From contig CM060981.1 in assembly GCA_030765065.1 (NCBI GenBank), positions 224,013,152 through 224,077,151 of the forward strand: a DNA stretch of 64,000 nt, read 5' to 3'. The notes below the pieces were generated by a model, which searched no databases, had not been told where the DNA came from, and was given only the letters and a program-made list of their open reading frames with translations. The DNA is from Deroplatys truncata. Lineage: Eukaryota; Arthropoda; Insecta; Mantodea; Mantidae. A program made the translations under genes and the position numbers. Shown here piece after piece: positions 42,807 to 54,258 of this stretch. The first letter of the stretch is position 1. Every line of letters starts with the position of its first letter.

Positions 42807-43631
42807 GGGTACTTAGGGGCAAATCAGAGAACATTTTTGTCACTTTATTGCGAACATAGCACATTCGAATTGAATTCTAACCCAAATGAGTAAATGGGAA
42901 GGCTTAACATCTTTTAAAACTTGAGTTATGTCTTTAACGCCCGCTCTTACTACATACAGCATCACAGACACCCTCTGAAATAGGCGTTAATAGAAAATAT
43001 AGTATTCTAATTTTTCCACTTGCCTGCGTACAGAGAATTATCTCTTAAGATGATACCCATATACCCCTCCACCAGATATAAGTGCTTGAGGCTAGCGAGC
43101 GATGGTATTTGTGTCTTCTAATGGCTAACATTTTACGGCTTTAACACTACAACCGTTAGCCTTTAACTTTTTTATATTCAATTTATCCCTAAAATACAAT
43201 TCTAGAGAGGTAGTGCGCCAATTCGGAGTCATCCTGTAGGTATGACGACGTTTTATCCCTGCTTGGGATTGAAGGAAACCAACAATTATGAACCGTTAAT
43301 CATAATAAAAATGTTGACTTAAGTACTTCAGAAATTTCTTTTCACTAGTCTTATTTTTTTCACTCCCTACATTCTTTGTACACTATGAATCTGCAACGAG
43401 GACAGACCTCTTGCACATTAATTGCGGTGATGTGCATTTTTCCAACTGTAGTGAACACAGATGTGCATTTCTTGTTACTTGATTTGAAGGTTTGGGACGG
43501 TTGGTGTTTCCACAGCATCACTGCGAAAATGTGTGTTCACTATCGTGAGAGGGCTTCGTGGCATCATGATCTTTTGTTTTGTTTCTTTAGCATTCTTTAG
43601 TTGCTATACCGATCAGCTGAGTACAAATATA
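42807..43631. other. No gene recognised
   Basis: No coding motif or repeat was recognised. The 74-codon ORF at 43376 has no features. Confidence 0.45.
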
Positions 43632-44826
43632 GATGGTGCCTCATAAGTAATGTCGGTTTTTAAGCAAACCTTTGAGACTTTTCTGGTAAGAAATTAAAGT
43701 ACTCTTCAGAGACCATCAGATTCTATAGTCTTAGCCATTTTTCAGCGAGGTTTATTATCCCGCGACAGTACCAGTCTCTGGTTTTTGAAGCGAAGAATTC
43801 GGTGACACCCACTTCTACAACGAAATTTCTTTCACGCAAGAAATGGGCCATGGATAAAAAAGAATGGTAATCTGACGGCGCAAAATCAGGGTTGTATGTT
43901 GGTGTGGTAGTAGTTTCGACTCCTTCCAATTCCTGAATTTTTGTCATGGCTGTTCGTGCAGTATGGGGTGTTGCATTGTCTTGCTGCAAGACAACTCTAT
44001 TTCGGTTAACTAATGCTGAGTATCTGTCACAAAATTTCATAAACCGTTCCAGTTTAGAATAAAGATCCGCACTGACTGCACGCCCGTTTGGAACAAACTC
44101 CTTCTAAATTCCACCAGTTACTTTGGGGCCGAAATGATTTTTTTTAACGATCACTTTGGCAGGTTGACGGGGACAGCCACTGTTTCGAAGCGTCAATGTT
44201 GCGGTAATAGACCCATTTTTCATCACATGTTACAGTTCTGATGATAAATCTATCATCCATGGGATTATCGATAAGCTGACGACAGATACCCACTCTACGT
44301 TGAGCCTGTTGGGGTTCAAGAGGTACAGATTTACAGCTTCTGTTTGATTCTCCAAGTTTCTTAATCTGGCGATGTAATGTATTTTTTATGGACCAAGTTC
44401 TGATAGCCTACAAGTACTTTCTTGCGGATTTTCTTCCAAAACTCTGCGTGTATTCTCAATATCCCATAATTAGGTCTTCCAGAACGTGGTAAATCTTTAG
44501 TGTTTTCTTCTCCAGTGTTGAAACGTTGGAACCATCGTTGTGCCATACGCTCACTAATGACACTTTCTCCTTCCACTTCAAGTATTTTTCGAGCCGCGGC
44601 AGCAGCTTTGTAATCTTGTTTTCCATTAGTGCTTTAGAAGGACTCTAATCTCACACTTTGTAACTTCCATTTTGTGATTGTGTATTAACAACTGACGACT
44701 GACACATTCTGCAATATACGCAATACTAGCCATGGCATCCTGTAAATAGCATTGCCGAATCAAAGAAAACCAATTTTATCTTATAAAACACCAAACTTAA
44801 AAACCGACATTACTTATGAGACAATC
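43632..44826 (-). mobile_element. mariner element (mauritiana-like group)
   Basis: The inverted ends share CTCATAAGTAATGTCGGTTT (43640-43659) and its complement at 44801-44820. TA flanks are present at about 43630-43631 and 44827-44828. The length of about 1.2 kb is normal for mariner. One transposase gene on the minus strand spans most of it. Confidence 0.85.
43697..44670 (-). pseudogene. mariner transposase, all three Asp codons retained but frameshifted
   Basis: The start is MEVTKCEIRVLLKH at 44670, with an early stop. The N-terminal HTH region reads GESVISERMAQRWFQRFNTG then DLPRSGRP. The first Asp lies in TCDEKWVYYRNIDASKQW (about 44210), the second in VVLQQDNATPHTARTAM (about 43990) and the third in NPDFAPSDYHSF (about 43885), 34 residues after the second, the mariner DD34D spacing. 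The C-terminus has FFASKTRDWYCRGIINLAEK. At least one early stop and several frameshifts separate these blocks, so no full protein can be made. Subgroup assignment is from general resemblance only. Confidence 0.82.
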
Positions 44827-45056
44827 TAATACTATGATATTGCTGCTCGTTTTGATTTATGTTTTAAGCCTGCTTAAATTCCAACTACTTTCTAAAAAAA
44901 CCTCTTGAAAGTCACCATCACAGGTTTTCTCTACGACGTGATATTTTTAATCGCAATTTCTGGTAAACCTTTGTCTAGTAATACCCCGATATATCACGCT
45001 AAAAAACTTAATTTTTACCAACTCTAGAACACATCACGCATAACTAATTATACAAA

Positions 45057-45960
45057 TCTGATGTGTTGCATTCACATAACGTTTTCTACTCACTCTTCTT
45101 AGAAAAGCTTATTCTATTTCTTGATAATCCAGATAAACTTTCATTACACATATTTTTTCCTTTAGCTATACGAAAGATACATTAAGCTAAATTCATTTTT
45201 AAAAAGCGTATCGCTATGCGATGGTTTTGAAATTCCACTCTCTTTGCTTGACCAGAAGAGAAAAAATTCTGTTTTACATTCACATGACTTTCTCTACCAA
45301 CTGTCATTATTTTTATACAGTTATTCTTTCGAAAGCTTATTCTTCTATTCAATTTTAATCGAGATAAACCTTGCAAATATAGCAACATTACACATTTCGT
45401 TATGCATACAAAAGGGAATAACAATAGTCAAATGTTTTAGAACTGGATGCTATAAGCTGGCCTTAAAATTTCATGCTGTTTCCATGACCGCAAGAAACAA
45501 CCGAATATCTACGCCCCTTTAAAAGAATTATAAAAGTATTGAACAATTTAAACCATTAATAACGGATATATCGGAAATTGCTTATCCCACAAGAAGTTAT
45601 TTGAAATAAACTGTGTGTTTTAGAGAGAATCACATATTTTTTGTAGTACGTTTTCGTTCTATCGCTTAATGTTTACCAGTTATACAAGTTATACAAAATT
45701 CTTTCCCAATTAAGAGCACTTAACAGGATATTCCCAGAAAATTCAAGATTTACATTTAATTTATCATGTAAATATCTTTAACATATGGTATTTTAATCAA
45801 AATCACTAGAGCCATTTTTGAAGAAATCAAAAACAAGGAGAAATTTCCCATCTAAAGGCTAGTTTGATTGGAAGGTTTTCTTGAAAATCGTGTCGTATCT
45901 TTGGAAGATACTGAACTTAAATACCAAGTTTGGTATTTGACTTTTCGCTTTTGAGTTATG

Positions 45961-45995
<35 letters not shown>

Positions 45996-46018
45996 GGACT
46001 TTCTTTAAAGTGTCTCTC
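45057..46018 (-). mobile_element. Two old HLE pieces in tandem, 5'-body truncated
   Basis: TCTGATGTGTTGCATTCACA at 45058 begins a short tail unit. A second tail (TCTGTTTTACATTCACATG, 45268) runs into a body with ACACATTTCGTTATGC, GTTTACCAGTTATACAAG, TTTTAATCAAAATCACTAG and TTGAGTTATGCTG. A (TC)n run replaces the microsatellite (45963-45992), and the body stops there, abutting a younger plus-strand copy at 46021. The tail-tail arrangement parallels the young arrays on an older template. Confidence 0.65.
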
Positions 46019-46020
46019 TC

Positions 46021-46876
46021 TTTTTACTTTCTCTACTACGTATAGTAAGTAGGGGAAGCATTGTATTCCACCCAAAAAATCGATACCGAGATTTCACCGG
46101 AAATACATGTTTTGAAACCCCCTGAATCCAAAAAAAGCATTTTTGGAAACATGTCTGTGTGTGTGTGTGTGTGTTTCTGTGAACAGCATAACTCAGAAAC
46201 GAACAGTCGGATAAACACCATACTTGGTATTTAGGTTCAGTATCTTCCAAGGATGCGACACGAAGGTTTTCAAGAAAATCCCCCCACCCCAGAGTACCCT
46301 TTACATGGAAGATTTTTCGAAAATTTTAATTTTCTCAAAAATGGTTCTAACGATTTTGATTAAAATATCATATGTTTAAGATATTTTTATGACAAATAAA
46401 ATGTATATCTTGAATTTCCTGGAAATGTTTCCAAAAGTATTCTTTATTGTGAACGACTTTTGCATAACTGGTAAACCATAAGAGATAGACAAAAGTTTAC
46501 TACACAAAAGATGTAGATCGCGTTAAAATACACAATTTATGTCATATACAGTTTTTTTGTTGAGTGAACCATTTTCGAGATATTGCTTGTTATTCCCTTA
46601 AATTTTTCAATACTTATTTTCTCAAATGGGAATTCGTTATTCATTTTTTGTCTTGGATATGCAAAGAGTATTAATCTGTGGGAAAGGGAATGGTGCTGCA
46701 CCTAGCAACCAGCTATTAAGAGATATGTATGTGCTTAAAGGCTACTGCATTTCTATATTGCCCTTGTAAATATATATTTCCCTTACATCTACAAGAAAAT
46801 TAGCAATAAGATAGACTCTGCAAATGTTTATCTCGATTAACATAAAGTAGATGGAGAATAAGCGTTTGTATAAGAG
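46021..46876 (+). mobile_element. HLE copy, 3' end truncated
   Basis: It starts TTTTTACTTTCTCTACTACG and contains all body landmarks, a TG tract (46155-46171), and the CAGCACCATTCCC-type tail (here in complement, GGGAAAGGGAATGGTGCTGC). It stops after GAATAAGCGTTTGTATAAGAG without reaching the hairpin terminus. It joins directly to a minus-orientation piece. Confidence 0.8.
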
Positions 46877-46978
46877 GGGGCTCAAAACATTTACCATGAA
46901 ATCTCGATATCGAAGTTTTGGGCGGAATGCAGTAGCTACCTTCTCTAACCACTATGTGCATGGTGGAGAAAGTAAAAA
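46877..46978 (-). mobile_element. HLE terminal fragment, opposite orientation
   Basis: GGCTCAAAACATTTACCATG, ATCTCGATATCGAAGTTTTG and a final GTGGAGAAAGTAAAAACG represent only the last ~100 bp of a body. Its fusion to the truncated plus copy gives an inverted junction at about 46876. Confidence 0.7.
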
Positions 46979-46989
46979 CGAATAGCAAC

Positions 46990-47325
46990 TTACTACTTCA
47001 GGTAGGTGTAAGTGTTTGAAACTTCAAACAATTATTTGAAATAAATAGTGCTTTAACGGATTCTATTTTTTATGTAGAACATTTTGTCTATTTCTCACGG
47101 TTTACCAATTATACAAGTCATTCAGAATAAAGAGGACTTAACAGACCACTCCCAGAAAATGCAAGCTATAATTTTATTTGTCATGCTAATGTCTTAAAAC
47201 ACATGGTATTTTAATCTAAATCCTTACAGTCATTTTTTAGAATATAAGTAACGAAGAGCTCTGCATGTAAAGGGTAGTTTGGGATGAGGGGATTTTCGTT
47301 TTTGAGTTAAATTCTTACAGAAGTT
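46990..47325 (-). mobile_element. Diverged HLE body fragment
   Basis: ATTTTTTATGTAGAACATTTTG, CACGGTTTACCAATTATAC, ATTTTATTTGTCATGC and GTAAAGGGTAGTTTGGGATG follow the HLE order but are strongly diverged, and both ends are missing. Confidence 0.55.
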
Positions 47326-47592
47326 CTCCGTTCTAAACTAAACAATATTTAAACACATTTCCTGTCTCTAATACCACGTGCTTCTATTAAGTAGTGCATA
47401 GGCGATGCCAGCTTTACCTTGCTTAAATCAAGTCCCAGCACGCTGGTATTTCTCCATTTTTGTAGTGTTTAGTCAGAACATTACAACTCCAAAAATGATG
47501 TTTTGAGAAATAAGCATTTTTATTTCCAATTTTAATTTTAAGGTTCATAAGGTTATGTTTCTATATAGCTTCTAAATCGTATTAATTAAAAA

Positions 47593-48432
47593 TCTGATGT
47601 GTTACACTCACAAGACTTTCTCTACTCTTGTACAAACTATTTTTACAAACGCTTATTCTCCATATGCTTCATGTTAATCGAGATGTTAATCTTATTGCTA
47701 ATTTTCTTGTAGATGCAAGGGGAATATGGTAGGCTTTAAGCGAGTCAAATATTTAAAGAGCTGGTTGCTACGTGGCGCATTCCGTTCTCTTTGCATGTCC
47801 AGGAGATAAAAAAAAATGAATAACGAATTCCCATTTGAGAAAAAGTATAAGTATTGGAAAATTTAAGGGAATAACAAGCAATATCTCGGAAATGGTTCAC
47901 TCAAAAAAAAAAAAACATAAGACATAAATTGTGTATTTTAAGGCGATCTACATTTTTTGTATAGTAAAATTTTGACTATCTCTTATGGTTTACCAGTCAT
48001 GCAAAAGTCGTTCACAATGAAGAATACTTTTGTAGACATTCCCAGAAAATTCGAGATATACATTTTATTTGTCATGAAAATACCTTAAACGTATGATATT
48101 TTAATCAAAATCGTTAGAGCCATTTTTGAGAAAATTAAAATTTTCGAAAAATGTTCCATGTAAAGGGTAATCTGGGGTGGGGGGATTTTCTTGAAAACCT
48201 TCGTGTCGCATCTCTGGAAGATACTGAACCTAAATACCAAGTTTGGTGTTTATCCGACTGTTCGTTTCTGAGTTATGCTGTTCACAGACACACACACGGA
48301 CATGTTTCCAAAAATGCTTTTTATGGATTCAGGGGGTCTCAAAACATGTATTTCCGGTGAAATCTCGGTATCGAATTTTTGGGTGGAATGCAATACTTCC
48401 CCTACTTACTATACGTAGTAGAGAAAGTAAAA
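47593..48432 (-). mobile_element. HLE copy, full length, short microsatellite
   Basis: It starts TCTGATGTGTTACACTCACA at 47593 after an A-run and ends ATACGTAGTAGAGAAAGTAA at 48430. It is highly similar to the tandem-array bodies, but the CA tract is only about five units (48285-48297). It is a good single-copy reference because it is not part of a nest or array. Confidence 0.88.
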
Positions 48433-48659
48433 AGAAATGGAGATTTCATGGTCTGACCACATTCTGCTATACTTCAATACAAAGCTGCAATAATTTTGCC
48501 ACTTTTGTAATTAATTACACGTATCTCACTTAGAAGACGTTCTGAACTGGATTTACTTGTTAGTACAACATGACTTCTAACTTTCTTAATATATTTTTAA
48601 AAATTCATTTTCTGTTAATTTGAAAGAAATAAGTACTTTGTTTTTAAATGGACTCATCA

Positions 48660-49660
48660 CTATCACTCAAATAAGTTACAGCATCCTCTGAAACTTGAAG
48701 TTCCTAGTAGAATCTATGGTACAAACATCAATAAGCTCTATCAACGACAGGAGATCGTCGTACTTATTTTGAATTTTCACTAGTTCCTCATACGCAGTAG
48801 GCAAATTCATGTTTCCTTTGACAGTTCTCGTTTTCTCCTAATAGTACGGTTCTGAAAGATTCCGTACCCTGAAGTGAGTATTTGAGTTGGAATTTGCCAA
48901 ACTAATTGATGATGACATTCAACTTAAACATTCTGTGCCAGAAAAATGGCTCTTTTTTTTCCTGTGTCATTCGTTCTTCTGGTGAAAAAAAAACCCCTTT
49001 CATAAGGCTCGAAGATAAAAATAAATTATTATGATGCATCAGAATCACTACTAAATACTTTGTTAACATTACACCATCATCCAATCTTGGGAAACAACTG
49101 CAGTACCATCATGACGTTTTAACAGGATCATCAAAGTCACACTCTAAGTTTGCAGGCTTGGAACTAAATGTTTGTGCTGGATTTCTTTTAAAGATTTCTT
49201 TCTCTGCAACAATGCATAATACATTAAAGCAATAAATAAGTTTTAGTTCTGACCTTAACATAGGTCAGAGTAAATGATCACAGATTCGACAGAATCTGGT
49301 AACTCCATAAGAAATTTCATCAAACAGGAGGCAACCTCTTTAGCACCCCATTGTACACCTCGTGCCACATATAGCAGTACGTTTTTCCTGTCGTAAAATT
49401 CCTAATGTACAGTTGCGTTTATAGGATGAAACACTTGTTGTTAATCATTTACGGCTATCATAATTTTTCTATCAGGGTTCAACGCCAATTCTTTGTCATG
49501 CCGTTTGCATTCATAATGGGAATCTGCTTTGTCATGGCGATCCTTAATTGCCTCTCATATTCTGAGCTTTCTTCTTCTGGAGATGCTTTTAATTTTTATG
49601 TGAAAACTATCACAAGTCTTGCAAGAGTCAGCATGAAGTTTCTTGTAATTTAGGTTATAC
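48660..49660 (-). pseudogene. Degenerate unclassified transposase-like ORF
   Basis: Conceptual reading of the minus strand from about 49655 gives KKLHADSCKTCDSF (Cys pair), then ECKRHDKELALNPD, a block with CYMWHE and GAKEVASCLMKFLMELPDS, VIIYSDLC-stop-GQN, HKHLVPSLQT followed in another frame by LECDFDDP, and finally YEELVKIQNKYDDLLSLIEL. This order resembles an uncharacterised, multi-copy arthropod ORF family with a YSDxCGGQN motif and a LVPGHTxxECD motif that I recall from many genomes. I cannot verify the family name. Stops and frameshifts make it a pseudogene. Confidence 0.5.
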
Positions 49661-49741
49661 TCCAAAAGTATTTGAGATAATGTTTAATAGCACAGGGTGT
49701 TTCTCGCGTTGTTCATTAACTATCGTTCCAGTAAAGGTTCG

Positions 49742-50568
49742 TTTTTACTTTCTCTACTACGTATAGTAAGTAGGGGCAGTATTGTATTTCACCCAAAAAT
49801 TCGATACTGAGATTTCACCGGAAATACAAGTTTTGAGAACCCCTGAATCCATAAAAAGCATTTTTGGAAACATGTCCGTGTGTGTGTCTGTGAACAGCAT
49901 AACTCAGAAACGAACAGTCTGATAAACACCAAACTTGGTATTTAGGTTCAGTATCTTCCAAAGATGCGACACGAAGGTTTTCAAGAAAATCCCCCCACAC
50001 CAGATTACCCTTTACATGGAACATTTTTCGAAAAATTTAATTTTCTCAAAAATGGCTCTTAAAATATCATATGTTTAAGATATTTTCATAACAAATGAAA
50101 TGTATATCTCGAATTTTCTGGGAATGTCCCCTAAAGTATTCTTCATTGTGAACGACTTTTGCATAACTGGTAAACCATAAGAGGTAGACAAAATTTTACG
50201 ACACAAAAAAATGTGGATCGCGTTAAAATACACAATTTATGTCATATACATTTTTTTTGTTGGGTGAACCATTTTCGAGATAGTGCTTGTTATTCCCTTA
50301 AATTTTCCAATACTTATACTTTTTCTCGAATTCGTTATTCATTTGTTTTTTGTCCTGGTAATTCAAAGAGAATGGAATACTCCACGTAGCAACTACCTCT
50401 TAAAATATTTCACTATCGCCTAAAGCCTTGCAATTCCCTTTGCATCTACAAGAAAATTAGCAATAAGATTAACATCTCGATTGACATGAAGCGTATGGAG
50501 AATAAGCGTTTGTAAGAATAGTTTGTACAAGAGTAGTAGAGAAAGTCATGTGAGTGTAACACATCAGA
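49742..50568 (+). mobile_element. HLE copy, full length
   Basis: It starts TTTTTACTTTCTCTACTACG and ends AGTAGAGAAAGTCATGTGAG then TGTAACACATCAGA at 50568. The TG tract is short (49876-49890). The body lacks AACGATTTTGATT near 50059, a small deletion. It lies 1.3 kb from the minus-strand copy at 47593-48432. Confidence 0.88.
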
Positions 50569-50763
50569 TTTTTCTTATTTCAACATGATAACTCCATGTA
50601 TTTATTTTAGGTAAGGCTGATTATGATTTGGTCAATACATGATAACTGCTCTTATCAGGTTTGACCAAAATTAATTATAACTTTGACAGTTATCAGGTTC
50701 AGACAAACTCTTTAGTGAAGGCAGATGAGATGTCAAGAGTATGCCAAATGAAAGAGGATTGCT

Positions 50764-51455
50764 GTTTTACTTCCTCTACTACGTATAGTACGTAGGGGAG
50801 GCATTGCATTCCACCCAAAAATTCGATACCGAGATTTCACCGGAAACACATGTTTTGAGGTGCCCTGAATGCAAATAAAGCATTTCTGGAAACATGTTCG
50901 TGTGTCTGTCTGTAAACAGCATAACTAAAAAACGAAAAGTTAAGTTATCATGTTTAAGATATTTTCACGGCAAATGAAATGTATATCTTGAATTTTCTGG
51001 GAATGTCTCCAAAAGTTCTCCTCATTCTAAATGACTTTTGCATAACTAGTAAACCGTAAGAGATAAACAAAATTTTATTACACAAAAAATGTAGATCTCG
51101 TTAAAACAAACAATATGTCACATACATTTTGTCGAATGAACCAATTCCGAGATATTCCTTATTATTTGTTTGAATTTTCCAATACTTATGATTTTTCTCA
51201 AATGTGAATTCGTTTTTTTTTGTTTTTTTTTTTTGTGTATGTCCTGGACATGCAAAGAGAATGGAATGCTTCACATAGCAACCAGCGCTTAAAAGATTTG
51301 ATTATCGCTTAAAGCCTACCATATTCCCCTTGCACCTATAAGAAAATTGGCAACAAGATAGTTTCTGCAAATATTTATCTCGATTACCATGAAGTATATG
51401 GAGAATAAGCGTTTGTACAAGAGTGGGGAAAGTTACTTGAGTGCATCACATCAGA
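50764..51455 (+). mobile_element. HLE copy with internal deletion
   Basis: It starts TTTTACTTCCTCTACTACG and ends AAAGTTACTTGAGTGCATCACATCAG. The interval between AAAAAACGAAAAGTTAAG (50930) and TATCATGTTTAAGATATT (50945) lacks about 170 bp present in other copies. The microsatellite is only GTGTGTCTGTCTG. Confidence 0.8.
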
Positions 51456-51746
51456 TTCTTCTATATAGCTAGGCAACCGCAAAAAGGCAATTTTTGGAGT
51501 TATGTTCTGACCAAACACCACAGCACTTGCGCCTCTAGTAACAATTTGTTCTACTATCAACAGCTTGTGTGCATATAGATATACACCCAGTGTCTGGTAA
51601 GTGTGGTCCCATTCAACTGCACTACAATACTGACCTGGGTAAATACCTGAGTATATACGTGTCATATGCATGTGTATTTAATATGGTGACAGTTTAGAAT
51701 TAACGCCCGTTTGTCACCTATAGGTGGCGTAAAGATAACTAAAAAA

Positions 51747-52505
51747 TCTCGTGTGTTACACAGTTGACTTTCTCTACTCTTGCAAAAGTATTTTTACAAA
51801 CGCTTATTCTCCATCTACTTCATGTTAATCGAGATAAACATTTGCAGAAACAAATCAAGATAAACATTTGCAGAAACAATCTTATTGCTAATTTTCTTAT
51901 AGGTGCAAGGGGAATATGGTAGGCTTTAATTGGAAAATTCAAACAAATAACAAGGAATATTCCGGAAATGGTTCACTCGATCCCCCCCAAAAGTATATAC
52001 ATAAATTGTGTGTTTTAACGAGATCCACATTTTGTGTGTGTGTGTGTGTAGTAAAATTTTGTCTCTCTTACGGTTTACCAGTTATGCAAGAGTCATTCAG
52101 AATGAAGAGGACCTTTGGGGACATTCCCAGAAAATTTATTATGTACATTTAATTTGCCATGAAAGTATCTTAAATATATATTTCAATCAAAGTCGTTTGA
52201 GCCATTTTTGAGAAAATTAAAATTTTCGAAAAATGTTCTATATAAAGGGTAGTCTGGGGTGGGAGGATTTTCTTGAAAATCATGTCGCATCTTTGAAAGA
52301 TATTGAACCTAAATACAAGCTTGGTATTTATCCGATTTTTCGTTTTTGAGTTATGCTGTTCACAAACACAAACACGGACCTTTTTCTAAAAGATTTTTTG
52401 GAGGATTTAGGGGGCCTCAAAACATGTATTTCCAGTGAAATCTTGGTATCAAAATATGGGTGGAATGTAACACTTCCCTTACTATATGTAGTAGAGAAAA
52501 TAAAA
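51747..52505 (-). mobile_element. HLE copy with tail deletion
   Basis: It starts TCTCGTGTGTTACACAGTTG and ends ATATGTAGTAGAGAAAATAAA. A 26-bp segment around GATAAACATTTGCAGAAAC is duplicated (51833-51876). The part of the tail between TGGTAGGCTTTAA and TTGGAAAATTC is missing. A TG tract at 52036-52050 sits outside the usual microsatellite position, where only ACAAACACAAACACGG remains. Confidence 0.75.
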
Positions 52506-53164
52506 ATGAATAAAGCTTCTATAAGTATATAATGCAGCAATTAGGTCAGCTTCTTCAGTGGAGATGGTGGATTCATGCAGCTGCTAAGTCTAACATTGGT
52601 TAGTTAGTGCATTCTGACTCCCTTTACAGTTATACCATTATATTCTGGGAAGAGAACTGATTAACCATATAACCAACATCGTGATTAACCATATAACCAA
52701 CATCGTGATACAATCAATTAAATCGTTCTGGTTTGTTCTTAATTTTATCTAATAACATCAGCAGTATCTCGAAACTATCTTCAAACACATTGAAACACGC
52801 GGGTGCTTAACGCGTAATTTGTAGTTCAGGTGCATAACCATTCATAAAACACTAGACACGCAGTTGGATGAAGGCTACCATTGTTTCTGCAGACATACCG
52901 GAATAGGGTAAGGAAATGTGTCCTCGAGCAATGAATAGGACCGAGGGCGATGTCACTCTGTGTGAGTCATACGCACTTCTGACGCGAGCCACAATCTCCC
53001 AGTCACAGTCGCTTTATGGCGTAAAGCCGGCATGCAGATCTTACGAAGATGACGCACCGAATACGAAAGTACCTAATTCAAGATTTGCAGTTTTCAGTTT
53101 ATGTGAAAAATCACGAATTCCTAATTATTTGATTTTGCTATATTGCATCGCCGCATTTAAATTA
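52506..53164. other. No gene recognised; small tandem duplication
   Basis: TGATTAACCATATAACCAAC is repeated with a 24-bp period at 52658 and 52682. Otherwise nothing could be supported; the 88-codon ORF at 52916 has no recognisable features. Confidence 0.4.
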
Positions 53165-53460
53165 AAAAAAATTATTATTTAAACTTTCATATGATTACCT
53201 CCTTTTAACTTCTATGGCCATATCGGGGGCTTCGACTTTAGGGACAACTGAGAGTGTTACTAACTCGTCGACTTAGATATTTAACTTTATGGTTGTTTGT
53301 TAATTTTCATTGACACACACTTCACTCACACTGATACTTCCAGACTGTGGAGGTCAGGGAATGATTTTGGATAAGGAAATATTACCCAGTCCCAACCGGG
53401 AATCGAACGCGAGACCTCTGGATCAAGAAGCCAGAACGTTGACCACTTCATCAAAGAAGA
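53165..53460 (-). mobile_element. SINE family C, second reverse copy
   Basis: The minus-strand reading has the head with A-box-like GAAGTGGTCAACG and B-box-like GTTCGATTCCC, TGATACTTCCAGACTGTGG in complement, and a tail containing GCCATAGAAGTTAAAAGG. It ends about 85 bp before Tc1 copy 2. Confidence 0.65.
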
Positions 53461-54258
53461 AGTCAAACCCTTTTATTACTCGCTCTTCCTGTAGCAATCA
53501 ACCACGCAACTCTCACGGTCCCTTTTTGCTATGGCTGAGCGATATACACTAAGTGAACAAAAGCATCCGGACACCTGGCTGAAAATGACGTACAAGTTCG
53601 TGGCGCCCTCCATCGGTAATGCTGGAAGTAAATATGGTGTTGGCCCACCCTTAGCCTTGAAGACAGCGTTCACTCTCGCAGGAATACTTTCAATCAGGTG
53701 CTGGAAGGTTTCTTGGGGAATGGCAGCCCATTCTTCACGGAGTGCGGAACTGAGGAGAGGTATCGATGCAGGTCGGTGAGGTCTGGCACGAAGTCGGCGT
53801 TCCAAAACATCCCAAAGGTGTTCTATAAGATTCAAGTCAGAACTCTGTGCAGGCCAGTCCATTACACGGATGTTATTGTCGTGTAACCACTCCGCCACAG
53901 CCCGTGCAGTATGAGCAGGTGCTCGAACGTGTTGAAAGATGCAATCGCCATCCCCGAATTGCTCAACAGCGGGAAGCAAGGAGGTGCTTAAAATATCAAT
54001 GTAGGTCTGTGCTGTGATCGTACCACGTAAAACAACAAAGGGTGTAAGCCCCCTCCAGGAAAAATACGACCACACCATAACACCACCACCTCTGAATTTC
54101 ACTGTTGGCACTACACACGCTGGCAGATGATGTTCACCGGGCATTCGCCATATCCACACCCTTCCATCGGATCGCCACATTGTGTACCGTGATTCGTCAC
54201 TCCGCACAACGTTTTGCCACTGTTCAATCGTATAATGTTGACGCTCCTTACACCAGGC

